A DNA stretch of 31,961 nt from CALMEH01 sp964548225 (GCA_964548225.1 CAZJQP010000062.1:1-31961), one strand, 5' to 3'. Numbered from the stretch's first letter, positions 22,863-31,913 are shown. The notes: a model not told the origin generated them from the letters alone. A program made the numbers and translations.

Positions 22863-24923
22863 ATGAATTTTAAATCTATTTCCGTATTCATCGGAATATT
22901 TCTTATTTTATTGGGTTCGCAAACCGACGCTTTTGCACGAAGAGTAAAACTTCGCAGTTCGATTTCGCCGGGCTGTGCAACAACTTCGACATTAAAATAT
23001 GCCGATATTTATGCCGACGGAAACATCGCCGTAATGGGAAGCTATAATTGCCGCGGCGCGTTTATCTTCGATATTTCAAATCCTGATGCTCCGGTTTTGC
23101 GAAATTGGTATAATCCGGGCGCGAATCAGCAATTTCTTGAAGCTATTGTCGTTGGAAATCGCGGATATTTCGGAAGCGGAAACAGCGGTGGAGTTCATAT
23201 CGTTGATTTGACGAATCCGGCAAGTCCGGTCTTGTTGGGAATTGTCAATGCCACCAACGGAAACGGACACGCTTCGATTCACGAAATGGTCGTTTTCCAA
23301 CAAGGCGGACAAACTTATCTGGTCGAAAATTTCAATTCGCTTACAAATAAAACGCTGAAAGTTATCAACGTAACGAATCCGGCGGCGGCGGTTTTTGTGC
23401 GCGACATCGTGCCGACAGATCCGCAATGGGTTCACGCGATGCACATTCGCGGAAATCGGATGTTCACTTCAGGTTGGGGCAACGGCACGGCACGCGGACG
23501 CACGGAAATCTACGATATTTCAAATATTGCCACGCAAGCACCTGTTTTGTTAGGTTTTATTGAAGATGCAACTTCCATTACAAACGGAAATGCAATGCAC
23601 AGCAGTTGGACGAGCGAGGACGGCAATTGGCTTTATTCGTGCCGCGAAACAACCGCCAGCAATTCGGCAAATCCGGCAGATTTGCGTGTTTATGACATTT
23701 CAAATCCGGCGCAACCGATGATGGTTAATAAGATTTCGATGAATAATCTCGGCATCAACGCCGTGTCGCCGCACAATCCGGTGGTGATGGGCAACAAACT
23801 CTATATTTCGTGGTATCAAGCCGGAACACAGATTTTCGACATCAGCAATCCGGCAAATCCCGTAAAAATCGGTGAATACGATACATATCCGGCGGAATTC
23901 GTGCCGGTTGAAAATGCGTCTCCCGAATTTGCCGATCAGCCTTGGGACATTATTTGCGGAACGAGTTCGGACGGACAGAATCTTTTGCCGACAAGCTATG
24001 CCGGAAATTGGGCGGTTTTTCCGTTTTTGGGTGAAGATAAAGTTCTTTTGGGAGATCTGGCAACAGGTTTGTATGTCGTAGATGTTACCGTGCAAAATCA
24101 AGTTTCGGATTTCGACGGCGACCGCCGCACGGACTATTCGGTTTTTTCGCCAAGCACAGGAAACTGGATGTTTGAAAATAGCGCGACGAATTTGATTTCG
24201 ACGATAAATTTCGGCTTAAACGGCGATAAAATCGAGTCGGGTGATTATGACGGCGACGGCAAAACAGATTTGGCGATTTTCCGTCCGTCAACCGGAACGT
24301 GGTGGATTCGCCGTTCGACAAATCCGGGTAACTTCTTGTCGGTTCAATTTGGCACAAACGGTGATATTCCCGTGTCAGGCGATTACGATGCCGACGGCAA
24401 AACCGATGTTGCCGTATTCCGTCCTTCAACGGGTGTTTGGTATATTCTGCAAAGCACTGCCGGAATTCGCATAACGCAATGGGGAATTAACGGCGATGTT
24501 CCTTTTACAGGAGATTATGACGGCGACGGCAAAGGCGATTTGGGAATTTATCGCGGCGGAATTTGGTATATTTTGCAAGGGTCGGGCGCATCTTTGATTA
24601 CACAATTCGGCATCGCTTCGGATAAAGCTCTTGTCGGAAATTTTGACGGTGATGAAAAAACGGATATTGCCGTTTATCGTCCGTCAGAAGGAAATTGGTA
24701 TATTCTGAATTCGGGAAATAATTCGTTCCGTGTCGTGCGTTTCGGCGCGGCAAACGATATTCCGATTCCCGCAGATTATGATGGCGACGGCAAAGCCGAC
24801 ATCGTTGTTTTCCGCCCGTCGGATAATGTTTGGTATCGTTTGAACAGTTCAAACGGCGCATTCAGTTCGCGGGCGTTCGGAGCAAACGGTGATATTCCTT
24901 CGCCTGTTTCAGCACAACCGTAA
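22863..24923 (+). CDS. Secreted LVIVD-repeat and FG-GAP-repeat protein
   Basis: The ATG at 22863, after TTTGGAGTAAT, gives 686 residues with a signal peptide (about 1-24); the upstream TTG frame is rejected. The first ~400 residues hold LVIVD-type beta-propeller repeats (FDISNPDAPVL, VDLTNPASPVLLG, INVTNPAAAVF, YDISNPAQPMM, FDISNPANPVKIG). The last ~270 residues hold six FG-GAP/VCBS-like repeats of about 45 residues with Ca-binding-type motifs such as DYDGDGKTDLAIFRPSTGTW. It is probably exported or surface-bound; no enzymatic residues are seen. It may serve in adhesion or binding. Confidence 0.87.
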   Translation: MNFKSISVFIGIFLILLGSQTDAFARRVKLRSSISPGCATTSTLKYADIYADGNIAVMGSYNCRGAFIFDISNPDAPVLRNWYNPGANQQFLEAIVVGNRGYFGSGNSGGVHIVDLTNPASPVLLGIVNATNGNGHASIHEMVVFQQGGQTYLVENFNSLTNKTLKVINVTNPAAAVFVRDIVPTDPQWVHAMHIRGNRMFTSGWGNGTARGRTEIYDISNIATQAPVLLGFIEDATSITNGNAMHSSWTSEDGNWLYSCRETTASNSANPADLRVYDISNPAQPMMVNKISMNNLGINAVSPHNPVVMGNKLYISWYQAGTQIFDISNPANPVKIGEYDTYPAEFVPVENASPEFADQPWDIICGTSSDGQNLLPTSYAGNWAVFPFLGEDKVLLGDLATGLYVVDVTVQNQVSDFDGDRRTDYSVFSPSTGNWMFENSATNLISTINFGLNGDKIESGDYDGDGKTDLAIFRPSTGTWWIRRSTNPGNFLSVQFGTNGDIPVSGDYDADGKTDVAVFRPSTGVWYILQSTAGIRITQWGINGDVPFTGDYDGDGKGDLGIYRGGIWYILQGSGASLITQFGIASDKALVGNFDGDEKTDIAVYRPSEGNWYILNSGNNSFRVVRFGAANDIPIPADYDGDGKADIVVFRPSDNVWYRLNSSNGAFSSRAFGANGDIPSPVSAQP

Positions 24924-24928
24924 TTCAA

Positions 24929-25016
24929 GAAAGTGAGAAAGTGGGAAAGCGGGAAAGTGAGAATTTGATAATTTAACAATTTTCTCTCCTTCTCGCTTTC
25001 TCACTTTCTAAATTAA
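24929..25016. repeat. Foldback in 8-nt steps
   Basis: Eleven octamers run from 24929 to 25016: GAAAGTGA, GAAAGTGG, GAAAGCGG, GAAAGTGA, GAATTTGA, TAATTTAA, CAATTTTC, TCTCCTTC, TCGCTTTC, TCACTTTC, TAAATTAA. The two sides pair imperfectly. It fills the whole gap between two genes and ends 2 bp before the next ATG. Confidence 0.85.
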
Positions 25017-25018
25017 CT

Positions 25019-26692
25019 ATGAAACTCGCTTTGACAATAAACAGCGGCACACTTGCCGGACGAACATTTGAGTTGTCGGAAGGTTTTTTGACCATCGGAC
25101 GCGGCGATAATTGCGGAGTCAGATTTGATCCGTTTGCCGAAAAAATCGCTTCCAAACAACACGCTTTTATCGAATCAAAGCCTGATGGTTTCTACATTAC
25201 GGACTATAACAGCACAAACGGAACATTTCTTAACGGACAAAAAATCAGCACTTCAAAACTAAATTCGGGCGACATTGTTCAATTCGGCAAAAATGGCTCG
25301 GAAGCCGTCGTTTCAATTGAACAAATCAAACAGACAGATCTTCCGACGATTGCCGCACCGATTTCAGAAAATTCTTATCTCGAATCAAATTCCGAAGCGA
25401 CGATTGTCAGACCTTTAACGCCTGTGCCTGAACCGACCGCCGTTTTTTCGCCTTCGATTCAAACGCAATATCACGCTTCGCCCGCAAATCCCGCGCAACC
25501 GACGGAACTGTTTCAGCCCGTCAGCGTCAAAAATTCGTTTTCTGCAATCGGAATGGGCGCACCGGCTTTGCCTCAAGTTCAATCTTCGGGAAATACCGAA
25601 AGAAATCTGTTCATCGGAATTTCGATTTTTGCGGTTAGTTTTTTGACAATTTTCGTAGCATTGAGAATTATTTTGCCGAATCTGGGATTCGGTGTAGCAA
25701 TTCTCGCTTCGATAATTGCTTTTCTTCCGGCGATGTTTTACCTTTTACCGCTGATATGGATTGACCGTTACGATCCCGAACCGATTTGGCTGCTTGGTCT
25801 TGCATTTGCTTGGGGCGCACTTATTTCAGTAATTATTTCATATCAATTAAATACGGCTTTTGCCCAAGTAGCTGTTCGCTTAGTTGGAGTCGAAAGCGGA
25901 ATGGCTCTGACCGCGATTGTTTCCGCCCCGATTTTTGAAGAAGCGACAAAAGGCACGGGCGTTTTATTGCTTTTAATATTTTTCCGCAAATATTTTGACG
26001 ACATTTTGGACGGTATTGTTTTTGCCGGCACAGTTGCGCTCGGTTTTGCTACAGTCGAGAATGTCATTTATTACGGCGGAGCATTTATTAGAGGCGGGTT
26101 TGAAGGGCTCTCCGCAGTTTTTATTTTGCGCGGAATTTTTTCACCGTTTGCTCACGTTACATTTACGGCAATGACCGGAATCGGATGTGGCATTGCCCGC
26201 GAATCGCATAACAAAACCGTGCGATTTATAATGCCGGTTGTCGGCTATTTTTGCGCTGTTTTTCTTCATTTTTTATGGAATTTAATGGCGACGGTTTTAA
26301 AAATTGACGGGCTTCTCGAAGGTAATTGGTGGTATGGTTATTTGTTTTTACAATTTCCGTTTTTCCTGGCGTTTGTCGGATTTTCGTTTTATGTAATGTA
26401 TCGTCAAAACAAAATTTTAAACGAAATGCTTGCAATTGATGTCGCACAAGGTTTAATTGCCGCAGAAAATCAAAAAATAGCAACCTCGGCTATTCGTTCG
26501 ACAGGCTGGTTGCTTTCCGGCATTTTCAGCGGTAAATTCGGCGCACGCAGCCGATACCTTCGCGCCGTTGGCAAACTTGGACTTTCTTACTGGCATATTC
26601 AACGCGCCAATGCCGCGCAGGGGCAAACCGCAAGTTATCAACAAAACCCGATTCTCCGTGAAGAAGTTCTCAAATGGCGCGATAAAGTTTAG
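25019..26692 (+). CDS. FHA-domain PrsW-family intramembrane protease fusion
   Basis: The 557-residue protein joins a cytoplasmic FHA domain (about 1-100: GRGD 27-30, SKQH 45-48, STNGTFLNG 65-73) to a Pro/Thr-rich linker and a multi-pass membrane part from about 196 to 470. The membrane part carries PrsW-type motifs: EEATK (307-311), ATVENVIYY with E347, and His379 and His417 in later helices. PrsW cleaves an anti-sigma factor in Bacillus. The cytoplasmic C-terminal ~90 residues are unassigned. No ribosome site precedes the start, since an octamer repeat abuts it. A rho-independent terminator follows. Confidence 0.87.
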   Translation: MKLALTINSGTLAGRTFELSEGFLTIGRGDNCGVRFDPFAEKIASKQHAFIESKPDGFYITDYNSTNGTFLNGQKISTSKLNSGDIVQFGKNGSEAVVSIEQIKQTDLPTIAAPISENSYLESNSEATIVRPLTPVPEPTAVFSPSIQTQYHASPANPAQPTELFQPVSVKNSFSAIGMGAPALPQVQSSGNTERNLFIGISIFAVSFLTIFVALRIILPNLGFGVAILASIIAFLPAMFYLLPLIWIDRYDPEPIWLLGLAFAWGALISVIISYQLNTAFAQVAVRLVGVESGMALTAIVSAPIFEEATKGTGVLLLLIFFRKYFDDILDGIVFAGTVALGFATVENVIYYGGAFIRGGFEGLSAVFILRGIFSPFAHVTFTAMTGIGCGIARESHNKTVRFIMPVVGYFCAVFLHFLWNLMATVLKIDGLLEGNWWYGYLFLQFPFFLAFVGFSFYVMYRQNKILNEMLAIDVAQGLIAAENQKIATSAIRSTGWLLSGIFSGKFGARSRYLRAVGKLGLSYWHIQRANAAQGQTASYQQNPILREEVLKWRDKV

Positions 26693-26716
26693 CTAATGAA
26701 GAATGCAATCTTTTAG

Positions 26717-26752
26717 ACAAGGCAAAAGTTACGACTTTTGCCTTGTTTTTTT
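26717..26752 (+). terminator. Rho-independent terminator
   Basis: ACAAGGCAAAAGT pairs perfectly with ACTTTTGCCTTGT around a TACG tetraloop, followed by seven T. It ends the FHA-PrsW transcript and separates it from kdsA. Confidence 0.93.
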
Positions 26753-26776
26753 GTGTGATAATCTTTCAATAGTTTT

Positions 26777-27595
26777 ATGAATTCTTTTAATGTAGAAAAT
26801 GTAACGTTCGGCGGCGGAAATCTGACGTTTATTTTAGGTCCGTGCGTCGTTGAATCTTCGCAACACGCGCTTTTTATGGCGCAGGAAATCAGCGATATTT
26901 GCAAATCGGTTGGCGTGGAGTTTGTTTATAAATCTTCGTTTGATAAAGCGAATCGGAGTTCGATTGAGAGTTTTCGCGGCGGCGGATTAGATTTCGGTTT
27001 AGAAATTCTCGCGCAGGTCAAGGCGGAAATCGGGGTTCCCGTGATAACGGATGTTCACGAAACTTGGCAAGTTAAACGGACGGCGGAAGTCGCTGATATG
27101 TTGCAAATTCCGGCGTTTCTTTGTCGGCAAACCGATTTATTGGTTGCTTCGGCAAAGTCCGGCAAAGCGGTGAATGTCAAAAAAGGGCAATTTCTCGCGC
27201 CTTGGGACGCAAAAAATATTGTCGAAAAATTGCAGCAAGCCGGAGGCGAAAAAATTCTTTTGACCGAACGCGGCGCGAGTTTCGGATATAATAATCTGGT
27301 CGTTGATTTCAAAAGTTTCCCGATTATGCGCGACTTCGGCGTGCCTGTGGTTTTCGACGTTACGCATTCGCTCCAACTTCCCGGCGGATTAGGCAAAGCA
27401 ACCGACGGACTCGGAAAATACATCGAAAGTTTTGCTCGTGCGGGTGTCGCTTGCGGCGTTGATGCGGTTTTTATGGAAGTTCACGATAATCCGTCGAAAG
27501 CTCCGAGTGATGGTCCAAATCAATTACCTTTAAATAGATTGGAAAAACTTTTGACGAAATTGAAAGCGATTCATGAATTGGTTAATGCTGAATGA
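26777..27595 (+). CDS. kdsA: 3-deoxy-8-phosphooctulonate synthase
   Basis: The 272-residue enzyme condenses phosphoenolpyruvate and arabinose 5-phosphate to Kdo 8-phosphate, an early step of LPS core synthesis. Signatures include GPCVVES (21-27), YKSSFDKANRSS, TDVHE, GQFLAPWD, TERGASFGYNNLVVD and FDVTHSLQLPGG, with FMEVHDNPSKAPSDGPNQ near the end. Cys23 is at the position that marks the metal-dependent class (Asn in the E. coli enzyme). The last 4 bp overlap the next gene (ATGA). A kdsC-like gene lies 3.3 kb downstream on the same strand. Confidence 0.97.
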   Translation: MNSFNVENVTFGGGNLTFILGPCVVESSQHALFMAQEISDICKSVGVEFVYKSSFDKANRSSIESFRGGGLDFGLEILAQVKAEIGVPVITDVHETWQVKRTAEVADMLQIPAFLCRQTDLLVASAKSGKAVNVKKGQFLAPWDAKNIVEKLQQAGGEKILLTERGASFGYNNLVVDFKSFPIMRDFGVPVVFDVTHSLQLPGGLGKATDGLGKYIESFARAGVACGVDAVFMEVHDNPSKAPSDGPNQLPLNRLEKLLTKLKAIHELVNAE

Positions 27596-28047
27596 GAAAA
27601 ATATTTATCCTTTTAATATTAGTTCCTTCTTTTGTGCTTTGCTCTTTTGCACAAAATACAGAAAGTTACAAATCCGTAGTTTCTGCAAAACAGATTTGTT
27701 GTGCAGATAGTGCGAGTGTAGATTTTGGTAGAATAAAAGTAAAAGAATTAAAAGGAAATGTTAGAACCTCTGTAAATATTAATGATTCTATAATTTTAGA
27801 GATTTATAAATTTTCTAAAGATGAGTTAAAGGAAAAATCTTTATTACCAGTTATTAACAAAATGCCTTTAAATACTTTTGAAATTAATAAAAATGGCGAA
27901 TTCTACATTGAAGAGTTTCCTGAAGGTTATTACGTTCTAAAGTTTGGAACAGAAAGCGGCGGATGGAATTGCAGTTGGATAATAGTTGAGGTTTCAAAAA
28001 AGAGTAGAGATAGAAAAATTGAAGTTAGTTTAGAACTTGGACATTGA
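27592..28047 (+). CDS. Small secreted protein of unknown function, AT-rich
   Basis: The 151-residue protein has a signal peptide (about 1-21, ending SFAQ) and a mature part with three Cys (two adjacent, in QICCADS, and one in GWNCSW). The phrases GNVRTSVNINDSIILEIYKF and GEFYIEEFPEGYYVLKF suggest a small beta-sandwich of the carboxypeptidase-regulatory-like kind; this is inference. It overlaps kdsA by 4 bp. Its base use is visibly more AT-rich, with many TTA, AGA and ATA codons, than kdsA or the exonuclease, hinting at recent acquisition. Confidence 0.7.
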   Translation: MRKIFILLILVPSFVLCSFAQNTESYKSVVSAKQICCADSASVDFGRIKVKELKGNVRTSVNINDSIILEIYKFSKDELKEKSLLPVINKMPLNTFEINKNGEFYIEEFPEGYYVLKFGTESGGWNCSWIIVEVSKKSRDRKIEVSLELGH

Positions 28048-28076
28048 AATGCTAAATACTATTTGCCAAAAAAGTT

Positions 28077-28598
28077 ATGTCTTTAATTGTCGTAGATGTC
28101 GAGGCGGACGGCGCGATTCCGCATAAGTATTCGATGGTTTGTTTCGGCGCAGTTGTGGTTGAGCCGAGCTTGTTGAAGACTTTTTACGGTAAAACGAAGC
28201 CGATTTCAGATGAATTTAATGCGGAGGCGTTGGCAATCAGCGGTTTTTCGCGTGAGGAACATCTTAATTTTGACGAACCGCAAGCCGTAATGATTGAATT
28301 TCGGGATTGGATTAAGGAAAACTCAAACGGCGGCGCGGTTTTTATTTCGGATAATCCGGCGTTTGATTGGCAATGGATAAATTATTATTTTCACTATTTT
28401 GTTGGCAGTAATCCGTTCGGTTTTAGTGCGAGGCGCATCGGCGATTTGTATGCGGGTTTGGTGAACGACTATTTCGCCGCGTCGAAGTGGAAGAAGTTTC
28501 GCAAAACTTCACACACGCATAATCCGGTTGACGACGCGCTCGGAAACGCCGAAGCACTTTTGAAGATTCGTGAAATGGGCTTGAAGTTTCCTTTTTAA
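28077..28598 (+). CDS. 3'-5' exonuclease, DEDDh family
   Basis: This 173-residue single-domain protein has the DnaQ/RNase T-type active site: D7 and E9 (VDVEADG), D97 (PAFDWQW), H148 and D153 (SHTHNPVDDALGNAEAL). It should degrade nucleic acid 3' ends with two metal ions. It lacks polymerase or helicase domains, so it is more like a stand-alone repair or RNA-processing exonuclease. It is 29 bp after the AT-rich gene and 5 bp before the next gene, so it is part of the kdsA-kdsC unit. Confidence 0.88.
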   Translation: MSLIVVDVEADGAIPHKYSMVCFGAVVVEPSLLKTFYGKTKPISDEFNAEALAISGFSREEHLNFDEPQAVMIEFRDWIKENSNGGAVFISDNPAFDWQWINYYFHYFVGSNPFGFSARRIGDLYAGLVNDYFAASKWKKFRKTSHTHNPVDDALGNAEALLKIREMGLKFPF

Positions 28599-28603
28599 TA
28601 AAT

Positions 28604-30835
28604 ATGAAAAATTCTCTTGCGGCAATTATTTTTACTATTTTAATTTTTTCTTTTTCGGCTTTTGCTCAAACCGAAACGGTTGTTTCGCGGACTTGGGAAG
28701 TGCAGAAATATGACATCACGGCGACTTTGCCGAGCGTCGAAACCGACAGATTTTTGACGGCGAAGGCTATTTTGACGCTCAAGAATGTTTCGAGCGCGGC
28801 GGCTTCGCGGCTGACTTTGCGGATTTCGGATAAAGCGGAAATTTCGGATGTCAAAGTTAATAATTCATCGGCGACTTGGACGAAAAGCGAAGAAAAAATC
28901 AGTCAGACGCGCAATCTGCAACGGGCGGCGATGAGCGTCCCGGCGGTTTTGCCGAATCAAACCGTTACGGTTGAAGTCAATTATAAATTAAAGGTTGATG
29001 AAAATACGGGTTTGAATGCCGTTTCGCCTGTCGGCGCACAATTTTTGCCGTTGTCATTTTGGTATCCGACACCGAACAGTTGGTTTTTTCCGCGTGGTGC
29101 TGATTCTGCGCCTTTTAAGATTCAAGTGAATTCGGCAAGCGGCGCGGTTGTTACTTCAGGAAATAATTTTGAAACGAAATCTTTTGGGCAACCGTTTTTT
29201 GCGGCAGGAAACTGGGACAAGATTAACGCGAGCGGCGTAGAAGCTTATTTACCGAAAGGTGCGGACGCGGAAGAGCAGAAACGTGCAAATGAATTAGCAG
29301 TGTTGGCTTCGGAAGCGAAAGCCTTTATGACAAATTTGTTCGGCATTTCGCCGGACACACCTTTGCGAATTGTAGCCGTTGAACGCGGCGCGGGATTTTC
29401 GAGTGCAGGAACGATTTTTATTGACGAAAACTTTTTTCAGCGACAGAAAATTGATTCAAACACAGCCTTGACGATTGCGGATGCAGTTGCCAGAATGTGG
29501 CTCGGCGGCGCGATAAATATTGACGGCGAAGGTGGCGGCGTTCTGCGCGAAGGTTTACCGCGATTTATTGCGACGCAATTTATCGAAAGCAAATACGGCA
29601 AGGAAATTGCCGACATCGAGCGTCAGCGTCAGCGCACGGCTTATTCGGCAATTGTCAAACGCGATGCACCTCTAATGATGGTTTCGCCTCTCGATGATTA
29701 TTATTTTTCGGCGGTTACGAATAAAGGTGCGATGATTTGGAGACTTTTGTCGAAAAAAATCGGTCAAGACGAATTCTTTAAACGGATTCGTGAAAATTCC
29801 TCCGATAAAATTTTGACTTTAAATGAAGTCCGTTCGGCTTTTTCTGAACAGAAAGAATTTTTGGACTACACTTTTACGCAAGTTACGGACACAAACTTGC
29901 GCGTCGGTTTGCCGCGTATCGAAGGCGGTGAAACGAAAATGGCTCTGAGCAATGCCGGTTCGGTTGATGTAACGGTTACAATTACCGCAACAATGCAAAA
30001 CGGCGAAAAAATGTCCGGAGCTTCAACGATTAAAGCCAAAAGTTTCGGCGAAATTGCATTTAAACCAACAAATAAGATTGTCCGCGCCGAAATTGATTCG
30101 GAAAAACTTTATCCGCAAACCGATTATGCAGACGATATTGCGCCGCGTGAATTTGACGACAGCGATGCCCTTCTTGTGGTGAAACGTCTGCTCGACAAAC
30201 AGCAATTTGCCGATGCCGAAAAAAATGCACGAATCGTTTTAAGTTTAATGCCGCATTTTGATGAAGTTCGGGTTTTGCTTGCGCGTGCTTTGCTCGGACA
30301 AGGCAAAAACACAGAAGCCGAAAAAGAATTCCGCACCGTTTTAGACGAAAAATTACCGGCTACGAGAAGTCTTGCGCTGGCAAATATCGGACTCGGCGAA
30401 GTAAATCTGAAATCGGGGCAAAAAGCACAAGCCGCACAATTCTATGCGGAAGCCGTCAAAACAGATTCCGAATCACTCGTTGCCCGCGAAGGCAGAAATA
30501 ATTCGGGCGGCACAACGGCGATTGATGAATCTGTCAAGGCATTTTTCGCCCAATTCGACAAAGCGGCAATTTCGGGAAGCAAAGCTAATCTTGAAACATT
30601 GATTTTGTCCGGCGAAATTCCGCGGTTTGCCGGAGGCATCGCCGGACAGGCGCAGGTGTGGACAACAAAAATTCTACAAGTTGATAAATTAAACACGAAT
30701 ACTGTTCTGGTCGAAGTTCAATTAAATATACGTCTGCTCAATAAATCAGACGAAAGCGGCACAGCGGTTTTTCGTTTGTCAAAAATTGGCAATGTTTGGA
30801 AACTGAGCGGGATTAAAATATTTGAAGTTAGATAA
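28604..30835 (+). CDS. Secreted M1-peptidase-like protein with TPRs, probably non-catalytic
   Basis: The 743-residue protein has a signal peptide (1-21, ending AFAQ). Residues about 30-210 resemble the beta-rich N-domain of M1 aminopeptidases. In the region aligned by eye with HEXXH-x-W, it reads ADAVARMW (292-299), so both zinc His and the catalytic Glu are replaced; the downstream NEG-type Glu survives in REGLPRF (E316). About 530-640 contain two or three TPR-like helical repeats (DKQQFADAEKNARIVLSLMP, GKNTEAEKEFRTVL). The last ~100 residues look like an NTF2-like domain. It is probably a periplasmic binding or scaffold protein. Confidence 0.75.
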   Translation: MKNSLAAIIFTILIFSFSAFAQTETVVSRTWEVQKYDITATLPSVETDRFLTAKAILTLKNVSSAAASRLTLRISDKAEISDVKVNNSSATWTKSEEKISQTRNLQRAAMSVPAVLPNQTVTVEVNYKLKVDENTGLNAVSPVGAQFLPLSFWYPTPNSWFFPRGADSAPFKIQVNSASGAVVTSGNNFETKSFGQPFFAAGNWDKINASGVEAYLPKGADAEEQKRANELAVLASEAKAFMTNLFGISPDTPLRIVAVERGAGFSSAGTIFIDENFFQRQKIDSNTALTIADAVARMWLGGAINIDGEGGGVLREGLPRFIATQFIESKYGKEIADIERQRQRTAYSAIVKRDAPLMMVSPLDDYYFSAVTNKGAMIWRLLSKKIGQDEFFKRIRENSSDKILTLNEVRSAFSEQKEFLDYTFTQVTDTNLRVGLPRIEGGETKMALSNAGSVDVTVTITATMQNGEKMSGASTIKAKSFGEIAFKPTNKIVRAEIDSEKLYPQTDYADDIAPREFDDSDALLVVKRLLDKQQFADAEKNARIVLSLMPHFDEVRVLLARALLGQGKNTEAEKEFRTVLDEKLPATRSLALANIGLGEVNLKSGQKAQAAQFYAEAVKTDSESLVAREGRNNSGGTTAIDESVKAFFAQFDKAAISGSKANLETLILSGEIPRFAGGIAGQAQVWTTKILQVDKLNTNTVLVEVQLNIRLLNKSDESGTAVFRLSKIGNVWKLSGIKIFEVR

Positions 30836-30892
30836 AGCGGGGCATTTTCAAATTAAGATTTGTCATATTTCATTTTGGGAAATTACATTGAC

Positions 30893-31411
30893 TTGAACGA
30901 AGAAATTTTACAACGTGCCGGAAAAATAAAATTGTTGCTGATGGATTGTGACGGTGTTTTGACTGATGGACGGCTCTATTTTACCGAAGCCGGCGAAACA
31001 ATAAAAGTTTTTCACGTCCGCGACGGGCAGGGAATTGTCTCATGGCATCGCGCCGGTTTCTGTTCAGGAATAATTTCGGGTAGAAATTCACCGATTGTTG
31101 AACTTCGCGCCCGCGAACTCGGGATCGAATTTGTGAGACAAGGCGCAAAAGACAAAATCGAGGTTTTTCGAGAAATTCTCGCACTCGCAAATTTAACCGC
31201 TGAACAAACCGCCTTTGTCGGCGATGATACGGCAGATGTTTCATTGATGCGCGAAGTGGGATTAGCATTCGCCGTTGCCGATGCCGTTGAGGAAGCCAAA
31301 GAAGCGGCACATTTTATCACTCAAACTAAAGGTGGTCGCGGCGCAGTGCGCGAAATCACCGATGTGCTTTTGCGCCTTTGTAAGAATTATGCAAAAAACG
31401 AAAGAGTTTGA
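30893..31411 (+). CDS. kdsC: KdsC-like HAD phosphatase
   Basis: The protein matches the KdsC/YrbI group of HAD phosphatases that turn Kdo 8-phosphate into Kdo. The DxD nucleophile motif is LLMDCDGVLTDG (D18 and D20 from the chosen start), followed by SGRNS, a Lys in QGAKDKIEVF and the metal motif VGDDTADVSLM. I chose TTG 30893 (172 residues), since family members start just before this point and GGGA lies upstream; TTG 30860 (183 residues) is an alternative. It ends the kdsA-containing gene group. Cap domain absence and length fit KdsC. Confidence 0.85.
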   Translation: MNEEILQRAGKIKLLLMDCDGVLTDGRLYFTEAGETIKVFHVRDGQGIVSWHRAGFCSGIISGRNSPIVELRARELGIEFVRQGAKDKIEVFREILALANLTAEQTAFVGDDTADVSLMREVGLAFAVADAVEEAKEAAHFITQTKGGRGAVREITDVLLRLCKNYAKNERV

Positions 31412-31913
31412 AAATATCATTTGCGAAGTAAAATATTGGCAACAGATATGGAAATCTAGACATCTTAGCCTATCCGTTTAAGAAAACGTGGAAAAGTTTT
31501 TACGGAAAAGTCGGTTCTCTTGAATTGTTTATCAATTATGAGGGAACTTTATTTTCGGCAAAATCGAATAGGTATTAATTTCAATGACCAATTATAAAGG
31601 GTTATAATTGTGTCTTTAACGAATGTTTGCCGGGGAGATAAAATAATTGTTAGAGTGAGCTTGAAAATTTAGGGTTGGATGTAGAAAATCAATATTTGCC
31701 TCTGAGAAACAAAACGACGTGAAAAGAGAAAAGTCGAAAAAAGTTCAAAGTGAGGTTGACAAATAAAATTGGTTCTGTATAATCAATAATTTCGCTTCAA
31801 CAAATAAGTTGAAACGAAAAAAGAAAGTTGATGTTTGAAAACTAGATATGCGAGTCCATGTGTTAATTCAAAACTAGTTCGTGAAATGCGAACAATAAGC
31901 TAGATAATAACTT
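31412..31913. other. Gene-free leader region of the rRNA operon
   Basis: No gene is supported. The stretch holds a near-consensus promoter (31756-31783) and a ~125-nt leader before 16S. A second TATAAT occurs at 31603-31608 but lacks a good -35. A small hairpin, GTTCG-TGAAATG-CGAAC, is in the leader at about 31878-31894. Confidence 0.65.
31756..31783 (+). promoter_or_regulatory. Sigma-70 promoter of the rRNA operon
   Basis: TTGACA (31756-31761) and TATAAT (31778-31783) are both perfect, with a 16-bp spacer. Transcription would start near 31790, about 125 nt before mature 16S. Confidence 0.82.

Noticed and set aside
31603..31608. Second rRNA promoter
   Set aside because: TATAAT is present but the -35 region is poor (TTCAAT at best).
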